Below, piece after piece: positions 1-7,891 of a DNA stretch of 44,270 nt. The first letter of the stretch is position 1; every line of letters begins with the position of its first letter. The translations under genes were made by a program, and so were the position numbers. The notes beneath the pieces were generated by a model. The model worked only from the letters and a program-made list of their open reading frames with translations. It had not been told where the DNA came from and searched no databases. The stretch spans positions 1 to 44,270 of the forward strand of contig WRMI01000021.1 in NCBI GenBank assembly GCA_009777175.1. Reading direction: 5' to 3'. The stretch is from Marinilabiliaceae bacterium (lineage in GTDB: Bacteria > Bacteroidota > Bacteroidia > Bacteroidales > Marinilabiliaceae).

Positions 1-200
1 TACTGAATTTCTACTAAGGTTGTTTTGTAGAATAAATAAGGTAAAAATAAGGTTAATACTAAAAGCGAAAATGAATTACGAATTGAAAATACTCATTCAC
101 TCATTTACTTATTCACTCATTCACTGATAACTGAATACTGATTACTGATTACTGATAACTGATAACTGAAAACTGATAACTATCTTATAAATAACTAAAT
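1..200. repeat. Degenerate short tandem repeats upstream of the DUF1015 gene
   Basis: There is no gene here. Bases 38-52 hold two AATAAGGT-type words, and bases 73-84 hold the word GAATTACGAATT. From about 95 to 126 there are four phased octamers of the ATTCACTC type. These pass directly into a 7-8-bp family based on ACTGATA (about 124-180). The same word families recur at 14156-14220 (antisense ACTGATA type) and 28378-28809 (ATTCACTC type). Upstream AATAAGGT words also recur near 43870. Confidence 0.75.
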
Positions 201-210
201 AATAATTATT

Positions 211-1578
211 ATGGCAATAGTAAAACCATTTAGGGGTTGGCGTCCGCCGCAAGAAATTGCGAAAGATTTGTCTTGCCTTCCCTACGACGTTATGAATAGT
301 CAAGAGGCTGCAGAAATGGCAGAGGGAAAACCTTGTTCTCTTTTGCGTGTTACACGTTCTGAAATTGAACTTCCGCCCGATATTGACGTTCATTCAAAAG
401 AAGTTTACGACAAAGCAGTCGAAAATTTCAATATGTTTAAAGAAAAAGGTTGGCTTGTGCAAGATGAAGAGGCTCAATTTTATATTTATGCACAATCAAT
501 GCGCGGTCGCCGACAATTTGGTATTGTTGGATGCGCCGCATGTTCAGATTATGAAGATGGTATAATAAAAAAGCACGAACTTACACGCCCCGACAAAGAA
601 GAAGACCGTATGATTCATATTCGCGTAAACAACGCAAATATTGAGCCCGTGTTTTTCAGTTACCGCGCTGTTCCTGAAATTGACCAAATTGTTAGTAATA
701 TTACGAGAAATCAAATGCCAGAGTACGGTTTTGTAGCAGATGACGGTTTTGGACACCATTTTTGGGGAGTTTATGGAGAGGAATCTAACCGACTACTTGA
801 AGAGTTATTTGCGACAAAAGTTCCTTATACTTATGTTGCAGACGGGCATCACCGCACAGCAGCTGCCGCACGCATTGGCTTAGAACGAAAACAGGCTAAT
901 CCAAATCATACAGGAAACGAAGAATATAACTTCTTTATGGCTGTTCACTTCCCCGATAACCAATTGACAATCATCGACTACAACCGAGTTGTTAAAGATT
1001 TGAACGGGCTTTCCGATGAAGAATTTATTGATAAATTAGACTCAGTTTTTGAAATCGAAGAACTTGAAACTAAAATTTGTCAAACTGACGAAATACAAGA
1101 ATTTCATGTTAATTATGACATAATTAAAGGTATGGATATATCTTGTCAGTCTGCTTCGTCGATGCAGCCTTTATCAGAACAGAAAGATGAGACTATTAAT
1201 CCAACCGTACTGCATGAATTTTCAATGTATTTATCGGGGAAATGGTATAAATTAACCGCTCGCGAGGGAACATACGACGACTCAGACCCAATTGGAGTAC
1301 TTGACGTAACTATTTTGTCAAACCATGTTTTAGATAAAATTTTGGGAATAAGCGATTTACGTACATCAAAACGAATTGACTTTGTAGGCGGCATCAGAGG
1401 TTTAGGAGAACTTCAACGCAGGGTAGATTCCGGTGAAATGAAAGTTGCATTTGCATTGTACCCCGTTTCAATGAAACAGTTGATTGACATTGCAGATACA
1501 GGTAATATTATGCCTCCTAAAACAACATGGTTCGAACCGAAACTACGTTCCGGATTGGTGATACATGGATTGGAATAA
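211..1578 (+). CDS. DUF1015 family protein
   Basis: This 455-aa cytosolic protein has no signal peptide or membrane segment. The N-terminus (MAIVKPFRGWRP, then LPYDVMNSQEA) and the central YVADGHHRTAAAARIG segment are the hallmark of the DUF1015 family, whose biochemical role is not established. From recalled knowledge, in many Bacteroidota this gene lies just downstream of serC and serA, so a link to serine metabolism is plausible, but those genes would lie outside the window. The length is slightly above the usual 410-420 aa; an acidic insert near residues 275-330 accounts for the excess. The ATG at 211 follows an AT-rich leader without a strong Shine-Dalgarno sequence, as is normal in this phylum. 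A hairpin directly follows the stop. Confidence 0.85.
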   Translation: MAIVKPFRGWRPPQEIAKDLSCLPYDVMNSQEAAEMAEGKPCSLLRVTRSEIELPPDIDVHSKEVYDKAVENFNMFKEKGWLVQDEEAQFYIYAQSMRGRRQFGIVGCAACSDYEDGIIKKHELTRPDKEEDRMIHIRVNNANIEPVFFSYRAVPEIDQIVSNITRNQMPEYGFVADDGFGHHFWGVYGEESNRLLEELFATKVPYTYVADGHHRTAAAARIGLERKQANPNHTGNEEYNFFMAVHFPDNQLTIIDYNRVVKDLNGLSDEEFIDKLDSVFEIEELETKICQTDEIQEFHVNYDIIKGMDISCQSASSMQPLSEQKDETINPTVLHEFSMYLSGKWYKLTAREGTYDDSDPIGVLDVTILSNHVLDKILGISDLRTSKRIDFVGGIRGLGELQRRVDSGEMKVAFALYPVSMKQLIDIADTGNIMPPKTTWFEPKLRSGLVIHGLE

Positions 1579-1580
1579 TA

Positions 1581-1602
1581 ATAGTATCTACGCTGATACT
1601 AT
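1581..1602 (+). terminator. Hairpin just after the DUF1015 gene
   Basis: ATAGTATC and GATACTAT form perfect 8-bp arms around a 6-nt loop, starting 3 bases after the stop codon. No strong T tract follows, so termination is an inference from position. Confidence 0.45.
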
Positions 1603-1680
1603 GCAAGTTGATTTAGCCTGTTGTATTGATACGAAATAATGAAAAGCACACAGACTACTCATATTTGCATCGTTTTTTGG

Positions 1681-1702
1681 CCGCATTCCTAATGGAATGT
1701 GG
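1681..1702. repeat. Small palindrome between convergent genes
   Basis: CCGCATTCC and GGAATGTGG pair over 9 positions with one G-U, around a TAAT loop. It lies between the convergent DUF1015 and rRNA methyltransferase genes. It resembles the small GC-containing palindromes near 43802 and could be a REP-like element or a bidirectional terminator. Confidence 0.4.
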
Positions 1703-1762
1703 ATTGGAGTTGAATTTATTCCCTTGTTAAACTCAAAATAATGGATGAGGTGGCAATTTAAC

Positions 1763-2983
1763 TTAAATTTTTATTTTTATTCGCCAATTAATCGGATAAA
1801 GGTTATTTATTCTGTTTCCGATTTCTTTTCCAAATCCTAACGAAACTCCTTTATATTTCAATAAAAGATACCCTTTTTTTAAACCTGAGGATTGCAGCGG
1901 CTCGCCTTTTAAATATTTAAGGGCATCATCTAATGTAAGTTCGAGTTCAGGATAATGATTGTGATTTATGAAATCATTGCTCATTGCCAAAGAATGTGCG
2001 GGTATTAATCTATTTTTAGAATTTTTGCTACGCTCTAAAATTTTTAATGTTGAAAAATCAATATTTTTAATTTTTGAATTGCTCATTTCTCTACATTTTG
2101 CAATGTTATCATCAATTTTCTGGATTACAGTAACAAAAAATCCTTCTCCTTTTGTGAGGTGGGGATAAAAAGCGAAACCATTGCCATTTTCAATGTTTAT
2201 TGATGTAATTCCCCAAGAAAGTGGCGGAGTAAATTTCATAACTTCAGCGTGATTTTCTTTTGCAAATTTTGAAATATTCTCTTCATTTTCAGCAGGATTA
2301 AAGGTACATGTACTATATATCAAAAATCCGCCAGATTTTAAGGAGTGCCAAATATCATCTAAAATTTTTCGCTGTCGCAATGCACATTTTTCGGCATTGA
2401 TTTCAGACCATTCTTCTATGGCACGTTTATCTTTGCGAAACATTCCCTCCCCAGAACAAGGAGCATCAACAACAATTATATCGAAAATATTTTTAAAAGA
2501 AAAAAAAACTTCGGGGGAGTTTTGCGTAACCAAACAATTTTTGTAGCCCCATTTGATTAAATTTTCTAGCAAAATATGACTTCGATTTTTAATTATTTCA
2601 TTGGCAATCAAAAGTCCATTACCGTTTAGGAATGAAACAATTAAAGTTGCTTTGCCACCGGGTGCGGCGCATAAATCGAGGATAATTGGGTTTTCTGTTT
2701 TTATATCAAGTTGTCGTAAAAGCCAATCAATGATCATACTGCTTGCTTCCTGCGGATAATAACAACCTGCATGAAAAAGAGGGTCAAGAGTGTATGCAGG
2801 TTTTTGTAAAAGATAATAGCCATCGTCGCACCAAGGAACTTTTTCGGCATTATTCCATAAATCTGTTGGTTTGGATGGATTTTTTCGTACAGAAATGGTT
2901 GGAGGCAATTTCAATGCTTCCAAAAATTGAGTTGAATCGTTTCCGAATTGTTTTTCAATTCGTTTAATAAAAATATTATTCAT
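1763..2983 (-). CDS. RsmB/RsmF-type rRNA cytosine-C5 methyltransferase
   Basis: This 406-aa protein of the NOL1/NOP2/sun family uses SAM to methylate C5 of cytosine in RNA, most likely rRNA. Visible motifs are LDLCAAPGGKATL (SAM-binding motif I, near residue 103), DAPCSGEGMF (motif IV, with the conserved Cys) and IYSTCTFNPAENEENI (motif VI, with the nucleophile Cys). The last ~110 residues match the C-terminal RNA-binding region of the RsmF group. A longer frame runs back into the tRNA-Trp gene. The ATG at 2983 (MNNIFIKRIEKQF) is chosen because it lies just outside the tRNA and starts the conserved N-terminus. It follows tRNA-Trp by 8 nt and is probably co-transcribed with tuf and the tRNAs. 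The exact target base cannot be read from sequence. Confidence 0.88.
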   Translation of the reverse strand: MNNIFIKRIEKQFGNDSTQFLEALKLPPTISVRKNPSKPTDLWNNAEKVPWCDDGYYLLQKPAYTLDPLFHAGCYYPQEASSMIIDWLLRQLDIKTENPIILDLCAAPGGKATLIVSFLNGNGLLIANEIIKNRSHILLENLIKWGYKNCLVTQNSPEVFFSFKNIFDIIVVDAPCSGEGMFRKDKRAIEEWSEINAEKCALRQRKILDDIWHSLKSGGFLIYSTCTFNPAENEENISKFAKENHAEVMKFTPPLSWGITSINIENGNGFAFYPHLTKGEGFFVTVIQKIDDNIAKCREMSNSKIKNIDFSTLKILERSKNSKNRLIPAHSLAMSNDFINHNHYPELELTLDDALKYLKGEPLQSSGLKKGYLLLKYKGVSLGFGKEIGNRINNLYPINWRIKIKI

Positions 2984-2991
2984 TAATATAG

Positions 2992-3064
2992 CACGGGTGG
3001 AGAGGCTCGAACTCCCGACACCTGGTTTTGGAGACCAGTGCTCTACCAACTGAGCTACACCCGT
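2992..3064 (-). tRNA. tRNA-Trp (CCA anticodon)
   Basis: A 73-nt cloverleaf reads on the minus strand. The acceptor arms are ACGGGTG and CACCCGT with discriminator G. The D arm begins GCTC, the anticodon stem CTGGT/ACCAG encloses the loop CTCCAAA with anticodon CCA, and the T arm is normal. The 3' CCA is not encoded. It lies 63 nt downstream of tuf, the usual place of tRNA-Trp in Bacteroidota, but the expected secE-nusG do not follow. Confidence 0.96.
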
Positions 3065-3127
3065 GTTAGAACTTACAAAAAGTTCAAATTAATTAATAAT
3101 CAATTAATAAATCAAAAAAATTACAAA

Positions 3128-4315
3128 CTATTCAATTATTTCAGTAATCTGTCCTGCGCCAACTGTACGTCCACCTTCGCGGATAGCGAAACGAAGACCT
3201 TGGTTAAGTGCAACAGGGTAAATTAGTTCGACAACAACAGATACGTTATCACCGGGCATAACCATTTCGGTTCCTTCGGGCAACGATATTTCTCCTGTGA
3301 TGTCAAGTGTACGCAAATAGAACTGCGGACGGTACTTTTGGTGGAACGGCGTGTGCCTTCCGCCTTCTTCCTTTTTCAATACGTAAACCTCAGCATTGAA
3401 TTTTGTGTGAGGTTTGATTGAATTTGGTTTTGCCAATACCATACCACGTTTCACTTCTTTTTTGTCGATGCCTCGCAATAAAAGCCCTACGTTATCACCT
3501 GCTTCACCTCTATCGAGGATTTTACGGAACATTTCAACTCCTGTGCAAACGGTTTTTCTACCTTCTGCGCCAAGTCCTATAAGCTGCATCTCTTCACCTG
3601 TTTTAATAACACCGGTTTCGATACGTCCTGTTGCAACTGTACCTCTTCCTGTAATAGAAAAGATGTCTTCAACGGGCATCAGGAACGCTTTGTCGATGTC
3701 ACGCGGCGGAATAGGAATCCATTCGTCAACGGCAGCCATCAGTTCGATAACTTTATCTTCCCATTCTGCTTCGCCGTTCAGAGCACCGAGTGCAGAACCT
3801 TGAATAACTGGGGAGTTGTCACCGTCAAATTTATAGAAACTTAATAAGTCTCTAACTTCCATTTCAACAAGTTCAAGTATTTCGGGGTCGTCTACCGAAT
3901 CCACTTTGTTCATAAATACCACTATTCTAGGAACGTTCACTTGACGTGCCAAAAGAATGTGTTCTCTTGTTTGAGGCATCGGACCGTCAGTAGCAGCAAC
4001 AACAAGTATTGCGCCGTCCATTTGTGCTGCACCAGTAACCATGTTTTTGACATAGTCTGCGTGGCCTGGACAGTCAACGTGTGCGTAGTGCCTGTTTTCA
4101 GTTTGATACTCAACGTGTGCGGTATTAATAGTAATACCACGCTCTTTTTCTTCGGGAGCGTTGTCAATAGAATCGAAACTCTTTATTTCGGAGAGACCCT
4201 TCTTTGCGAGTACAGATGTAATTGCAGCAGTCAAGGTCGTTTTACCGTGGTCAACGTGACCGATAGTACCGATATTAACGTGCGGCTTCGTTCTTTGAAA
4301 TTGTGCTTTAGCCAT
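3128..4315 (-). CDS. tuf: Elongation factor Tu
   Basis: EF-Tu (395 aa) is the GTPase that delivers aminoacyl-tRNA to the ribosomal A site. The G-domain motifs are complete: GHVDHGKTT (P-loop), the switch I segment [29 protein letters not shown] (switch II), and NKVD for guanine recognition. Domain 2 ([13 protein letters not shown]) and domain 3 (the [15 protein letters not shown] and [15 protein letters not shown] segments) are intact. It is preceded by tRNA-Gly and tRNA-Thr and followed by tRNA-Trp. This is the ancient glyT-thrT-tuf arrangement known from E. coli tufB and from Bacteroidota. It is probably transcribed from the promoter at 4553-4586, through the tRNAs. There is no sign of frame damage. 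Confidence 0.99.
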   Translation of the reverse strand: MAKAQFQRTKPHVNIGTIGHVDHGKTTLTAAITSVLAKKGLSEIKSFDSIDNAPEEKERGITINTAHVEYQTENRHYAHVDCPGHADYVKNMVTGAAQMDGAILVVAATDGPMPQTREHILLARQVNVPRIVVFMNKVDSVDDPEILELVEMEVRDLLSFYKFDGDNSPVIQGSALGALNGEAEWEDKVIELMAAVDEWIPIPPRDIDKAFLMPVEDIFSITGRGTVATGRIETGVIKTGEEMQLIGLGAEGRKTVCTGVEMFRKILDRGEAGDNVGLLLRGIDKKEVKRGMVLAKPNSIKPHTKFNAEVYVLKKEEGGRHTPFHQKYRPQFYLRTLDITGEISLPEGTEMVMPGDNVSVVVELIYPVALNQGLRFAIREGGRTVGAGQITEIIE

Positions 4316-4381
4316 AACTCAAATTTATTTAGACTGTTTGAACAATATTATGATAATATATTTAAAATTTATATTTTTATG

Positions 4382-4453
4382 AGCCAATGATGGGAATTGA
4401 ACCCATGACCCCTTCCTTACCAAGGAAGTGCTCTACCCCTGAGCTACATCGGC
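4382..4453 (-). tRNA. tRNA-Thr (GGT anticodon)
   Basis: A 72-nt cloverleaf on the minus strand. The acceptor arms GCCGATG and CATTGGC include one G-T pair. The anticodon arm CTTCC/GGAAG encloses TTGGTAA, giving anticodon GGT. It lies 66 nt before tuf and 10 nt after tRNA-Gly in the same transcript. No CCA is encoded. Confidence 0.96.
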
Positions 4454-4463
4454 ATCAATCTTG

Positions 4464-4536
4464 AGCGGGAGACGAGATTCAAACTCGCGACCCTTAGCTT
4501 GGAAGGCTAATGCTCTATCAACTGAGCTACTCCCGC
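4464..4536 (-). tRNA. tRNA-Gly (TCC anticodon)
   Basis: A 73-nt cloverleaf on the minus strand. The acceptor arms are GCGGGAG and CTCCCGC with discriminator T. The anticodon stem TTAGC/GCTAA encloses CTTCCAA, giving anticodon TCC. It is the first gene of the tRNA-Gly - tRNA-Thr - tuf - tRNA-Trp transcript. Confidence 0.96.
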
Positions 4537-4552
4537 AGAAAATTTCAGCGCG

Positions 4553-4586
4553 CAAAGATAGTTGTTTTTTTAATACAAAATACAAA
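4553..4586 (-). promoter_or_regulatory. Bacteroidota-type promoter for the tRNA/tuf operon
   Basis: The minus strand has a perfect TAnnTTTG -7 box (TATCTTTG, 4560 to 4553). TTTG -33 candidates lie 15 nt (4576-4579) or 22 nt (4583-4586) upstream. The predicted start is about 10 nt before the tRNA-Gly 5' end. The box lies in the gap after the lgt stop, so the tRNA/tuf unit can be expressed independently of lgt. Confidence 0.7.
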
Positions 4587-4610
4587 TTTATCTTTTTTTT
4601 GTTAAATTTA

Positions 4611-5501
4611 TTATTTTTTTTGCCTCCTTTTTTCTCTTCTTTTACTTCTTTGATGCGTCGGAACGGGTACAAAACCTTTGTTTGTGCGATAAATACCCCA
4701 AACGATAAAACTTATTCCTGTCAAAATAAATGGGATGCTCAAAATTTGACCCATATCTAATGTCATATTTCGCTCGTAATCGACCTGAATTTCTTTGAAA
4801 AATTCTATAAAGAATCGTGCAACAAATATCAGTGTGATTGATGTTCCGAAAAATATTCCTGTTTGAAATTTTGCCCATTTTTTTCTAAACATCAACAAAA
4901 GAAAACCGAAGAAGACCAAATAACAAATTGCTTCATATAATTGAGTGGGGTGTCTGGGTCCGTCGTAAACGGATTGTTCGAAAATAAATGCCCAAGGAAC
5001 ATCGGTTTGCTTTCCAACAATTTCCGAATTTAACAGATTTGCTGTCCGAATGAAAACTCCTTGTAATGGTGCTACAATTCCCATTATATCAACGGTTTTG
5101 AGTGCTGATTCTTTAGTTTTTCGCGAATAAATTATTATTGCAGTAATCAGTCCAATGCCTCCTCCATGGCTTGCTAATCCTTGATAACCAACATATTTAA
5201 AACTTCCATCGGGCATTTTACTGAAGGGAAGTAGCATTTCGCCAATGTGTGTAAGATAATAGACGGGCTCATAAAAAAGACAATGTCCTATCCTTGCTCC
5301 AATAAAAACTCCTAACGCACCGTAAATTGCGAGTTTTTCTAAATGTTCCAAAGGAATTCCTTCTCGTTGGAAAACTGTTTTAAGAACGTAAATGCATGTT
5401 AATAAGCCTCCTACAAAAAAAATTCCGTAGTACCTTAATGATATGCCAAAAATATTTACTATCTCAGGATCTACGTCCCACGTGATATATGATAATACCA
5501 T
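4611..5501 (-). CDS. lgt: Prolipoprotein diacylglyceryl transferase
   Basis: Lgt (296 aa) is the inner-membrane enzyme that transfers diacylglycerol from phosphatidylglycerol to the lipobox cysteine of prolipoproteins, the first step of lipoprotein maturation. Family signatures are the GYQGLASHGGGIG segment containing the essential His-Gly-Gly, the IRTANLLNSEIVG segment with the conserved Arg, Asn and Glu, and RHPTQLYE. Several transmembrane segments are evident (for example residues 20-40, 125-140, 195-215, 220-240 and 255-275), and the C-terminal tail is strongly basic. The ATG at 5501 gives the usual MxxxITWxVDPEI start. It fits the lipoprotein-rich content of this window. Confidence 0.97.
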   Translation of the reverse strand: MVLSYITWDVDPEIVNIFGISLRYYGIFFVGGLLTCIYVLKTVFQREGIPLEHLEKLAIYGALGVFIGARIGHCLFYEPVYYLTHIGEMLLPFSKMPDGSFKYVGYQGLASHGGGIGLITAIIIYSRKTKESALKTVDIMGIVAPLQGVFIRTANLLNSEIVGKQTDVPWAFIFEQSVYDGPRHPTQLYEAICYLVFFGFLLLMFRKKWAKFQTGIFFGTSITLIFVARFFIEFFKEIQVDYERNMTLDMGQILSIPFILTGISFIVWGIYRTNKGFVPVPTHQRSKRREKRRQKK

Positions 5502-5530
5502 AACTGAAAATTTTAAAATAAAATCGGGTG

Positions 5531-5538
5531 CAAAAATA
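5531..5538 (-). promoter_or_regulatory. Putative -7 box upstream of lgt
   Basis: The minus strand reads TATTTTTG, a match to TAnnTTTG, about 30 nt before the lgt start codon. No clear TTTG -33 element is seen at the right distance. Confidence 0.4.
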
Positions 5539-5872
5539 TTGAAAATTTTTGAATTATTTTAAAATATAAAGGAAAATTTTAAAATAATTGTAACGTTTTT
5601 TTGTGGGACTGATTTCTAAAAAACTCATTTACATGTCTAACCTACATTATTCATATTATTTATTTTAATGCAAAGGCGCAAAGTTAAGAACGCATTAATT
5701 GTTTTCAGTTTTCAGTTTTTTTGTATTCGTTTGTGGTTAAAAGATATTTTCATTTCTTATGAATAATGCATACTAAACTCTAAACTCCAATATCTAAACT
5801 CTAATATCAAACTCTAATATCTCACTACTCAATTTTTTTTATTCCGAACTGAAAATAAAAAAAAGCACCATT
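5539..5872. other. Gene-free stretch with short repeats
   Basis: I see no gene here. Bases 5701-5720 contain GTTTTCAG/TTTTCAG words of the family seen at 14156-14220. Bases 5771-5830 hold a degenerate tandem family built from AACTCTAA and TAATATCA words. A GCAAAGGCGCAAAGTTAA-like phrase lies near 5671-5688 and has a relative near 8460-8500. Confidence 0.6.
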
Positions 5873-5904
5873 TTTGTTTGTTTCAAAAAAAATCTTTATC
5901 TTTG
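5873..5904 (+). promoter_or_regulatory. Promoter upstream of the response-regulator unit
   Basis: A perfect -7 box TATCTTTG lies at 5897-5904. TTTG elements sit 20 nt (5873-5876) and 16 nt (5877-5880) upstream. The predicted start near 5911 is about 17 nt before the ATG at 5928 and about 215 nt before the response regulator. Confidence 0.6.
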
Positions 5905-5927
5905 CAATAATTTTAATAAATATTTTT

Positions 5928-6116
5928 ATGAAAAATAACACGTTAAATACTGATTTTGCCCGACCACGAAATGATTTCAATCGTTGGCTTATATCTATAA
6001 TTAATGAAATCGCTAACTCTCTGATTATCAATATAATGGGGGGGTGGGGGGGTAAAACCCTTAAAAATCAGCCGTTTACAAAGCTTTACGAAACACTTAT
6101 ATTTAACCCAAATTAA
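5928..6116 (+). CDS. Possible 62-aa leader ORF, unrecognised
   Basis: An ATG 17 nt after a predicted start site opens a 62-codon frame that ends 10 nt before the response regulator ATG. The product starts MKNNTLNTDFARP and is then mildly hydrophobic. Its GGWGGK segment is encoded by the G7-T-G7 tract. I recognise no family. It could be a small protein, a leader peptide, or a non-coding 5' UTR that happens to be open. Its placement in line with the promoter and the next gene is the only support. Confidence 0.3.
   Translation: MKNNTLNTDFARPRNDFNRWLISIINEIANSLIINIMGGWGGKTLKNQPFTKLYETLIFNPN
6038..6052 (+). promoter_or_regulatory. G7-T-G7 tract, potential G-quadruplex
   Basis: Two runs of exactly seven G separated by one T occur in an otherwise AT-rich region. 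This can be read as four GGG runs with 1-nt loops, the most stable intramolecular G4 arrangement. It lies about 75 nt upstream of the response-regulator start, on the coding (RNA) strand. The runs are also potential slippage sites. Confidence 0.6.
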
Positions 6117-6126
6117 TTTGATTATC

Positions 6127-6780
6127 ATGGAAAACAGCATAAAAGTAGTGATAGTAGACGACCACAAACTATTTCGTATGACGTTACGGAATTCCTTGTA
6201 TCACCACAAAGAAATAACCATTTTAGGAGAAGCCGAGAGTGGCGCAGAATTGTTTGAACTACTCAATCAAGTGTCTTGTGATATTTTATTATTAGACCTA
6301 ATACTTCCCGATATGGGAATTTTTGAGATTTATAAACGTTTGCGCAAAGAGTTTCCTGCCATGAAAATACTTGTAATTTCAGCCGATAATACGTTTGAAA
6401 CGTTATGCGGATTGCTCGAACTTGGTATCAATGGATTTATATCAAAACAAGCCGGAGGTGTAGATGAAGTTTTTCATGCAATAAGTTCAATAGCAGCAGG
6501 TTATGAATACTTCGGAAGCGATATTTCTAAAATGATTTACAATATTTTTGTTTCCAAAACAGATGATAAAGAGGCTCAAATTCCGGAATTTACTCCTCGC
6601 GAAAAAGAAATCCTGACACTTTGCAGCCAAGGATTTTTGGCAAAAGAAATTGCAGAAAAATTATTTATCAGCGTCAATACCGTTAATAATCATAAAAACA
6701 ATATGTTTAAGAAATTAGGTATTAACAGCACAATGGAAATGGTGCACTACGCTTTGAAACATAAGATTATAAGGGCGTAA
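6127..6780 (+). CDS. NarL/FixJ-type response regulator
   Basis: This 217-aa two-component response regulator has an N-terminal receiver domain and a C-terminal LuxR-type DNA-binding domain. The receiver has the acidic pair VIVDDHKLF (near residues 8-16), the phospho-acceptor Asp in ILLLDLILPDMG, the Ser in LVISADN and the Lys in FISKQAG. The HTH spans FTPREKEILTLCSQGFLAKE to LGINSTMEMV. The ATG at 6127 is preferred over an in-frame TTG 9 nt upstream because it starts the canonical receiver strand. No histidine kinase is encoded nearby, so it is an orphan here. Regulation may involve the upstream G-rich leader. Confidence 0.92.
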   Translation: MENSIKVVIVDDHKLFRMTLRNSLYHHKEITILGEAESGAELFELLNQVSCDILLLDLILPDMGIFEIYKRLRKEFPAMKILVISADNTFETLCGLLELGINGFISKQAGGVDEVFHAISSIAAGYEYFGSDISKMIYNIFVSKTDDKEAQIPEFTPREKEILTLCSQGFLAKEIAEKLFISVNTVNNHKNNMFKKLGINSTMEMVHYALKHKIIRA

Positions 6781-6814
6781 TTGCCTACATTTTTCAAATC
6801 GTGAAATCGAATAA

Positions 6815-7861
6815 ATGGAAAAAGAGAATAACACTCAACCTAAAACTATATCAGTAGTTATCCTCAATTGGAATACGCAAAACCTTTTACAGAAGTTTCT
6901 TCCTGTCGTAATAAAAAATTCCAACTTTCCTAATGTTGAAATCATTGTTGCTGATAATGGTTCTACTGACAATTCTGTTGAATGGATACAACACAATTTC
7001 CCGCAGGTTAAGATAATAAAATTTCCCGTAAACTATGGTTTTTCAGAGGGTTATAATAGAGCACTTGCATCTATTACCTCAGATTTTTCAGTTCTTTTAA
7101 ATTCCGATGTTGCCCCATGTAATGAATGGTTAGAGCCACTTTTGGAAATAATGACTGACAATTCCAAAGTTGCTGCTGTTGTACCAAAAATAAAAGATTA
7201 TAATTCGCCAACAATGTTTGAATATGCGGGTGCTGCGGGTGGTTTTATAGACCGTTTCGGATATACTTTTTGCAGAGGACGCATTTTTGATGTTTTGGAA
7301 AAAGATGAGGGTCAATATGATAAAGAAAAACAAATATTTTGGGGCAGCGGTGCGGCATTAATGGTAAATACGGAACTTTTCAATTCAACAGGAGGATTAG
7401 ATAAAGATTTTTTTGCCCATATGGAAGAAATAGATTGGTGCTGGCGTATGAAAAATATGGGCTATGAAATTATTTTCACCCCAAAAAGCGAAGTATTTCA
7501 CCTTGGCGGAGGTACACTTCCTTATAACAATGCTAACAAAAGTTTCCTAAACTACAGAAACAACCTCTTTTTACTAATTAAAAACAGGCACGGACTCAAA
7601 GGGTGGATAATAATTTGGATACGAATGATTTTGGACAATATTTCACTGATAAAGTTTCTCTTTTCAGGAAATTTTTTGGTAGTTAAGTCAATTATTTTGG
7701 CACATTTTGCGTTTCTAAAAAAGATGCCAATTTTTATTAAAAAAAGAAAAATTTTGCGATATTCTCTATTGAAAAAGGAACATGCCGAAATTTACAAAGG
7801 CTCAATCGTATTTGATTTTTTTATCAGGAAAAAGAAAAGGTTTAAAGAAATAAAATTTTAA
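6815..7861 (+). CDS. Family 2 glycosyltransferase (rhamnosyltransferase-like)
   Basis: A 348-aa GT2 enzyme, expected to transfer a sugar from a nucleotide donor to a cell-surface glycan. The GT-A fold starts at ISVVILNWNTQNLL. It has VADNGSTDNS for donor binding, LLNSDV at the position of the DxD metal-binding motif, WGSGAALMV, and EEIDWCWRMKNMGYEI with the likely catalytic acid. This pattern is typical of the rhamnosyltransferase WbbL-like subgroup. The C-terminal ~90 residues are basic and hydrophobic and probably associate with the inner membrane. It starts 34 nt after the response regulator. The acceptor sugar cannot be inferred. Confidence 0.9.
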   Translation: MEKENNTQPKTISVVILNWNTQNLLQKFLPVVIKNSNFPNVEIIVADNGSTDNSVEWIQHNFPQVKIIKFPVNYGFSEGYNRALASITSDFSVLLNSDVAPCNEWLEPLLEIMTDNSKVAAVVPKIKDYNSPTMFEYAGAAGGFIDRFGYTFCRGRIFDVLEKDEGQYDKEKQIFWGSGAALMVNTELFNSTGGLDKDFFAHMEEIDWCWRMKNMGYEIIFTPKSEVFHLGGGTLPYNNANKSFLNYRNNLFLLIKNRHGLKGWIIIWIRMILDNISLIKFLFSGNFLVVKSIILAHFAFLKKMPIFIKKRKILRYSLLKKEHAEIYKGSIVFDFFIRKKKRFKEIKF

Positions 7862-7862
7862 T

Positions 7863-7870
7863 TATTTTTG
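7863..7870 (+). promoter_or_regulatory. Putative -7 box upstream of dCMP deaminase
   Basis: TATTTTTG matches TAnnTTTG, 21 nt before the GTG start. It overlaps the region just after the glycosyltransferase stop. The -33 element is weak. Confidence 0.4.
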
Positions 7871-7891
7871 CAAAAATTTTAATCATAGATT

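Noticed and set aside
2984-3049. Upstream start of the rRNA methyltransferase at 3049
   Set aside because: This start lies inside the tRNA-Trp gene and would encode 22 residues from tRNA sequence.
3414-4390. Plus-strand frames of 129 and 149 codons opposite tuf
   Set aside because: They are shadows of the highly biased tuf codons, and one runs into the tRNA-Thr gene.
6815-7861. Treating the response regulator and glycosyltransferase as one capsule-control system
   Set aside because: The two genes are adjacent, but there is no kinase, no other glycan gene and no shared conserved order known to me.
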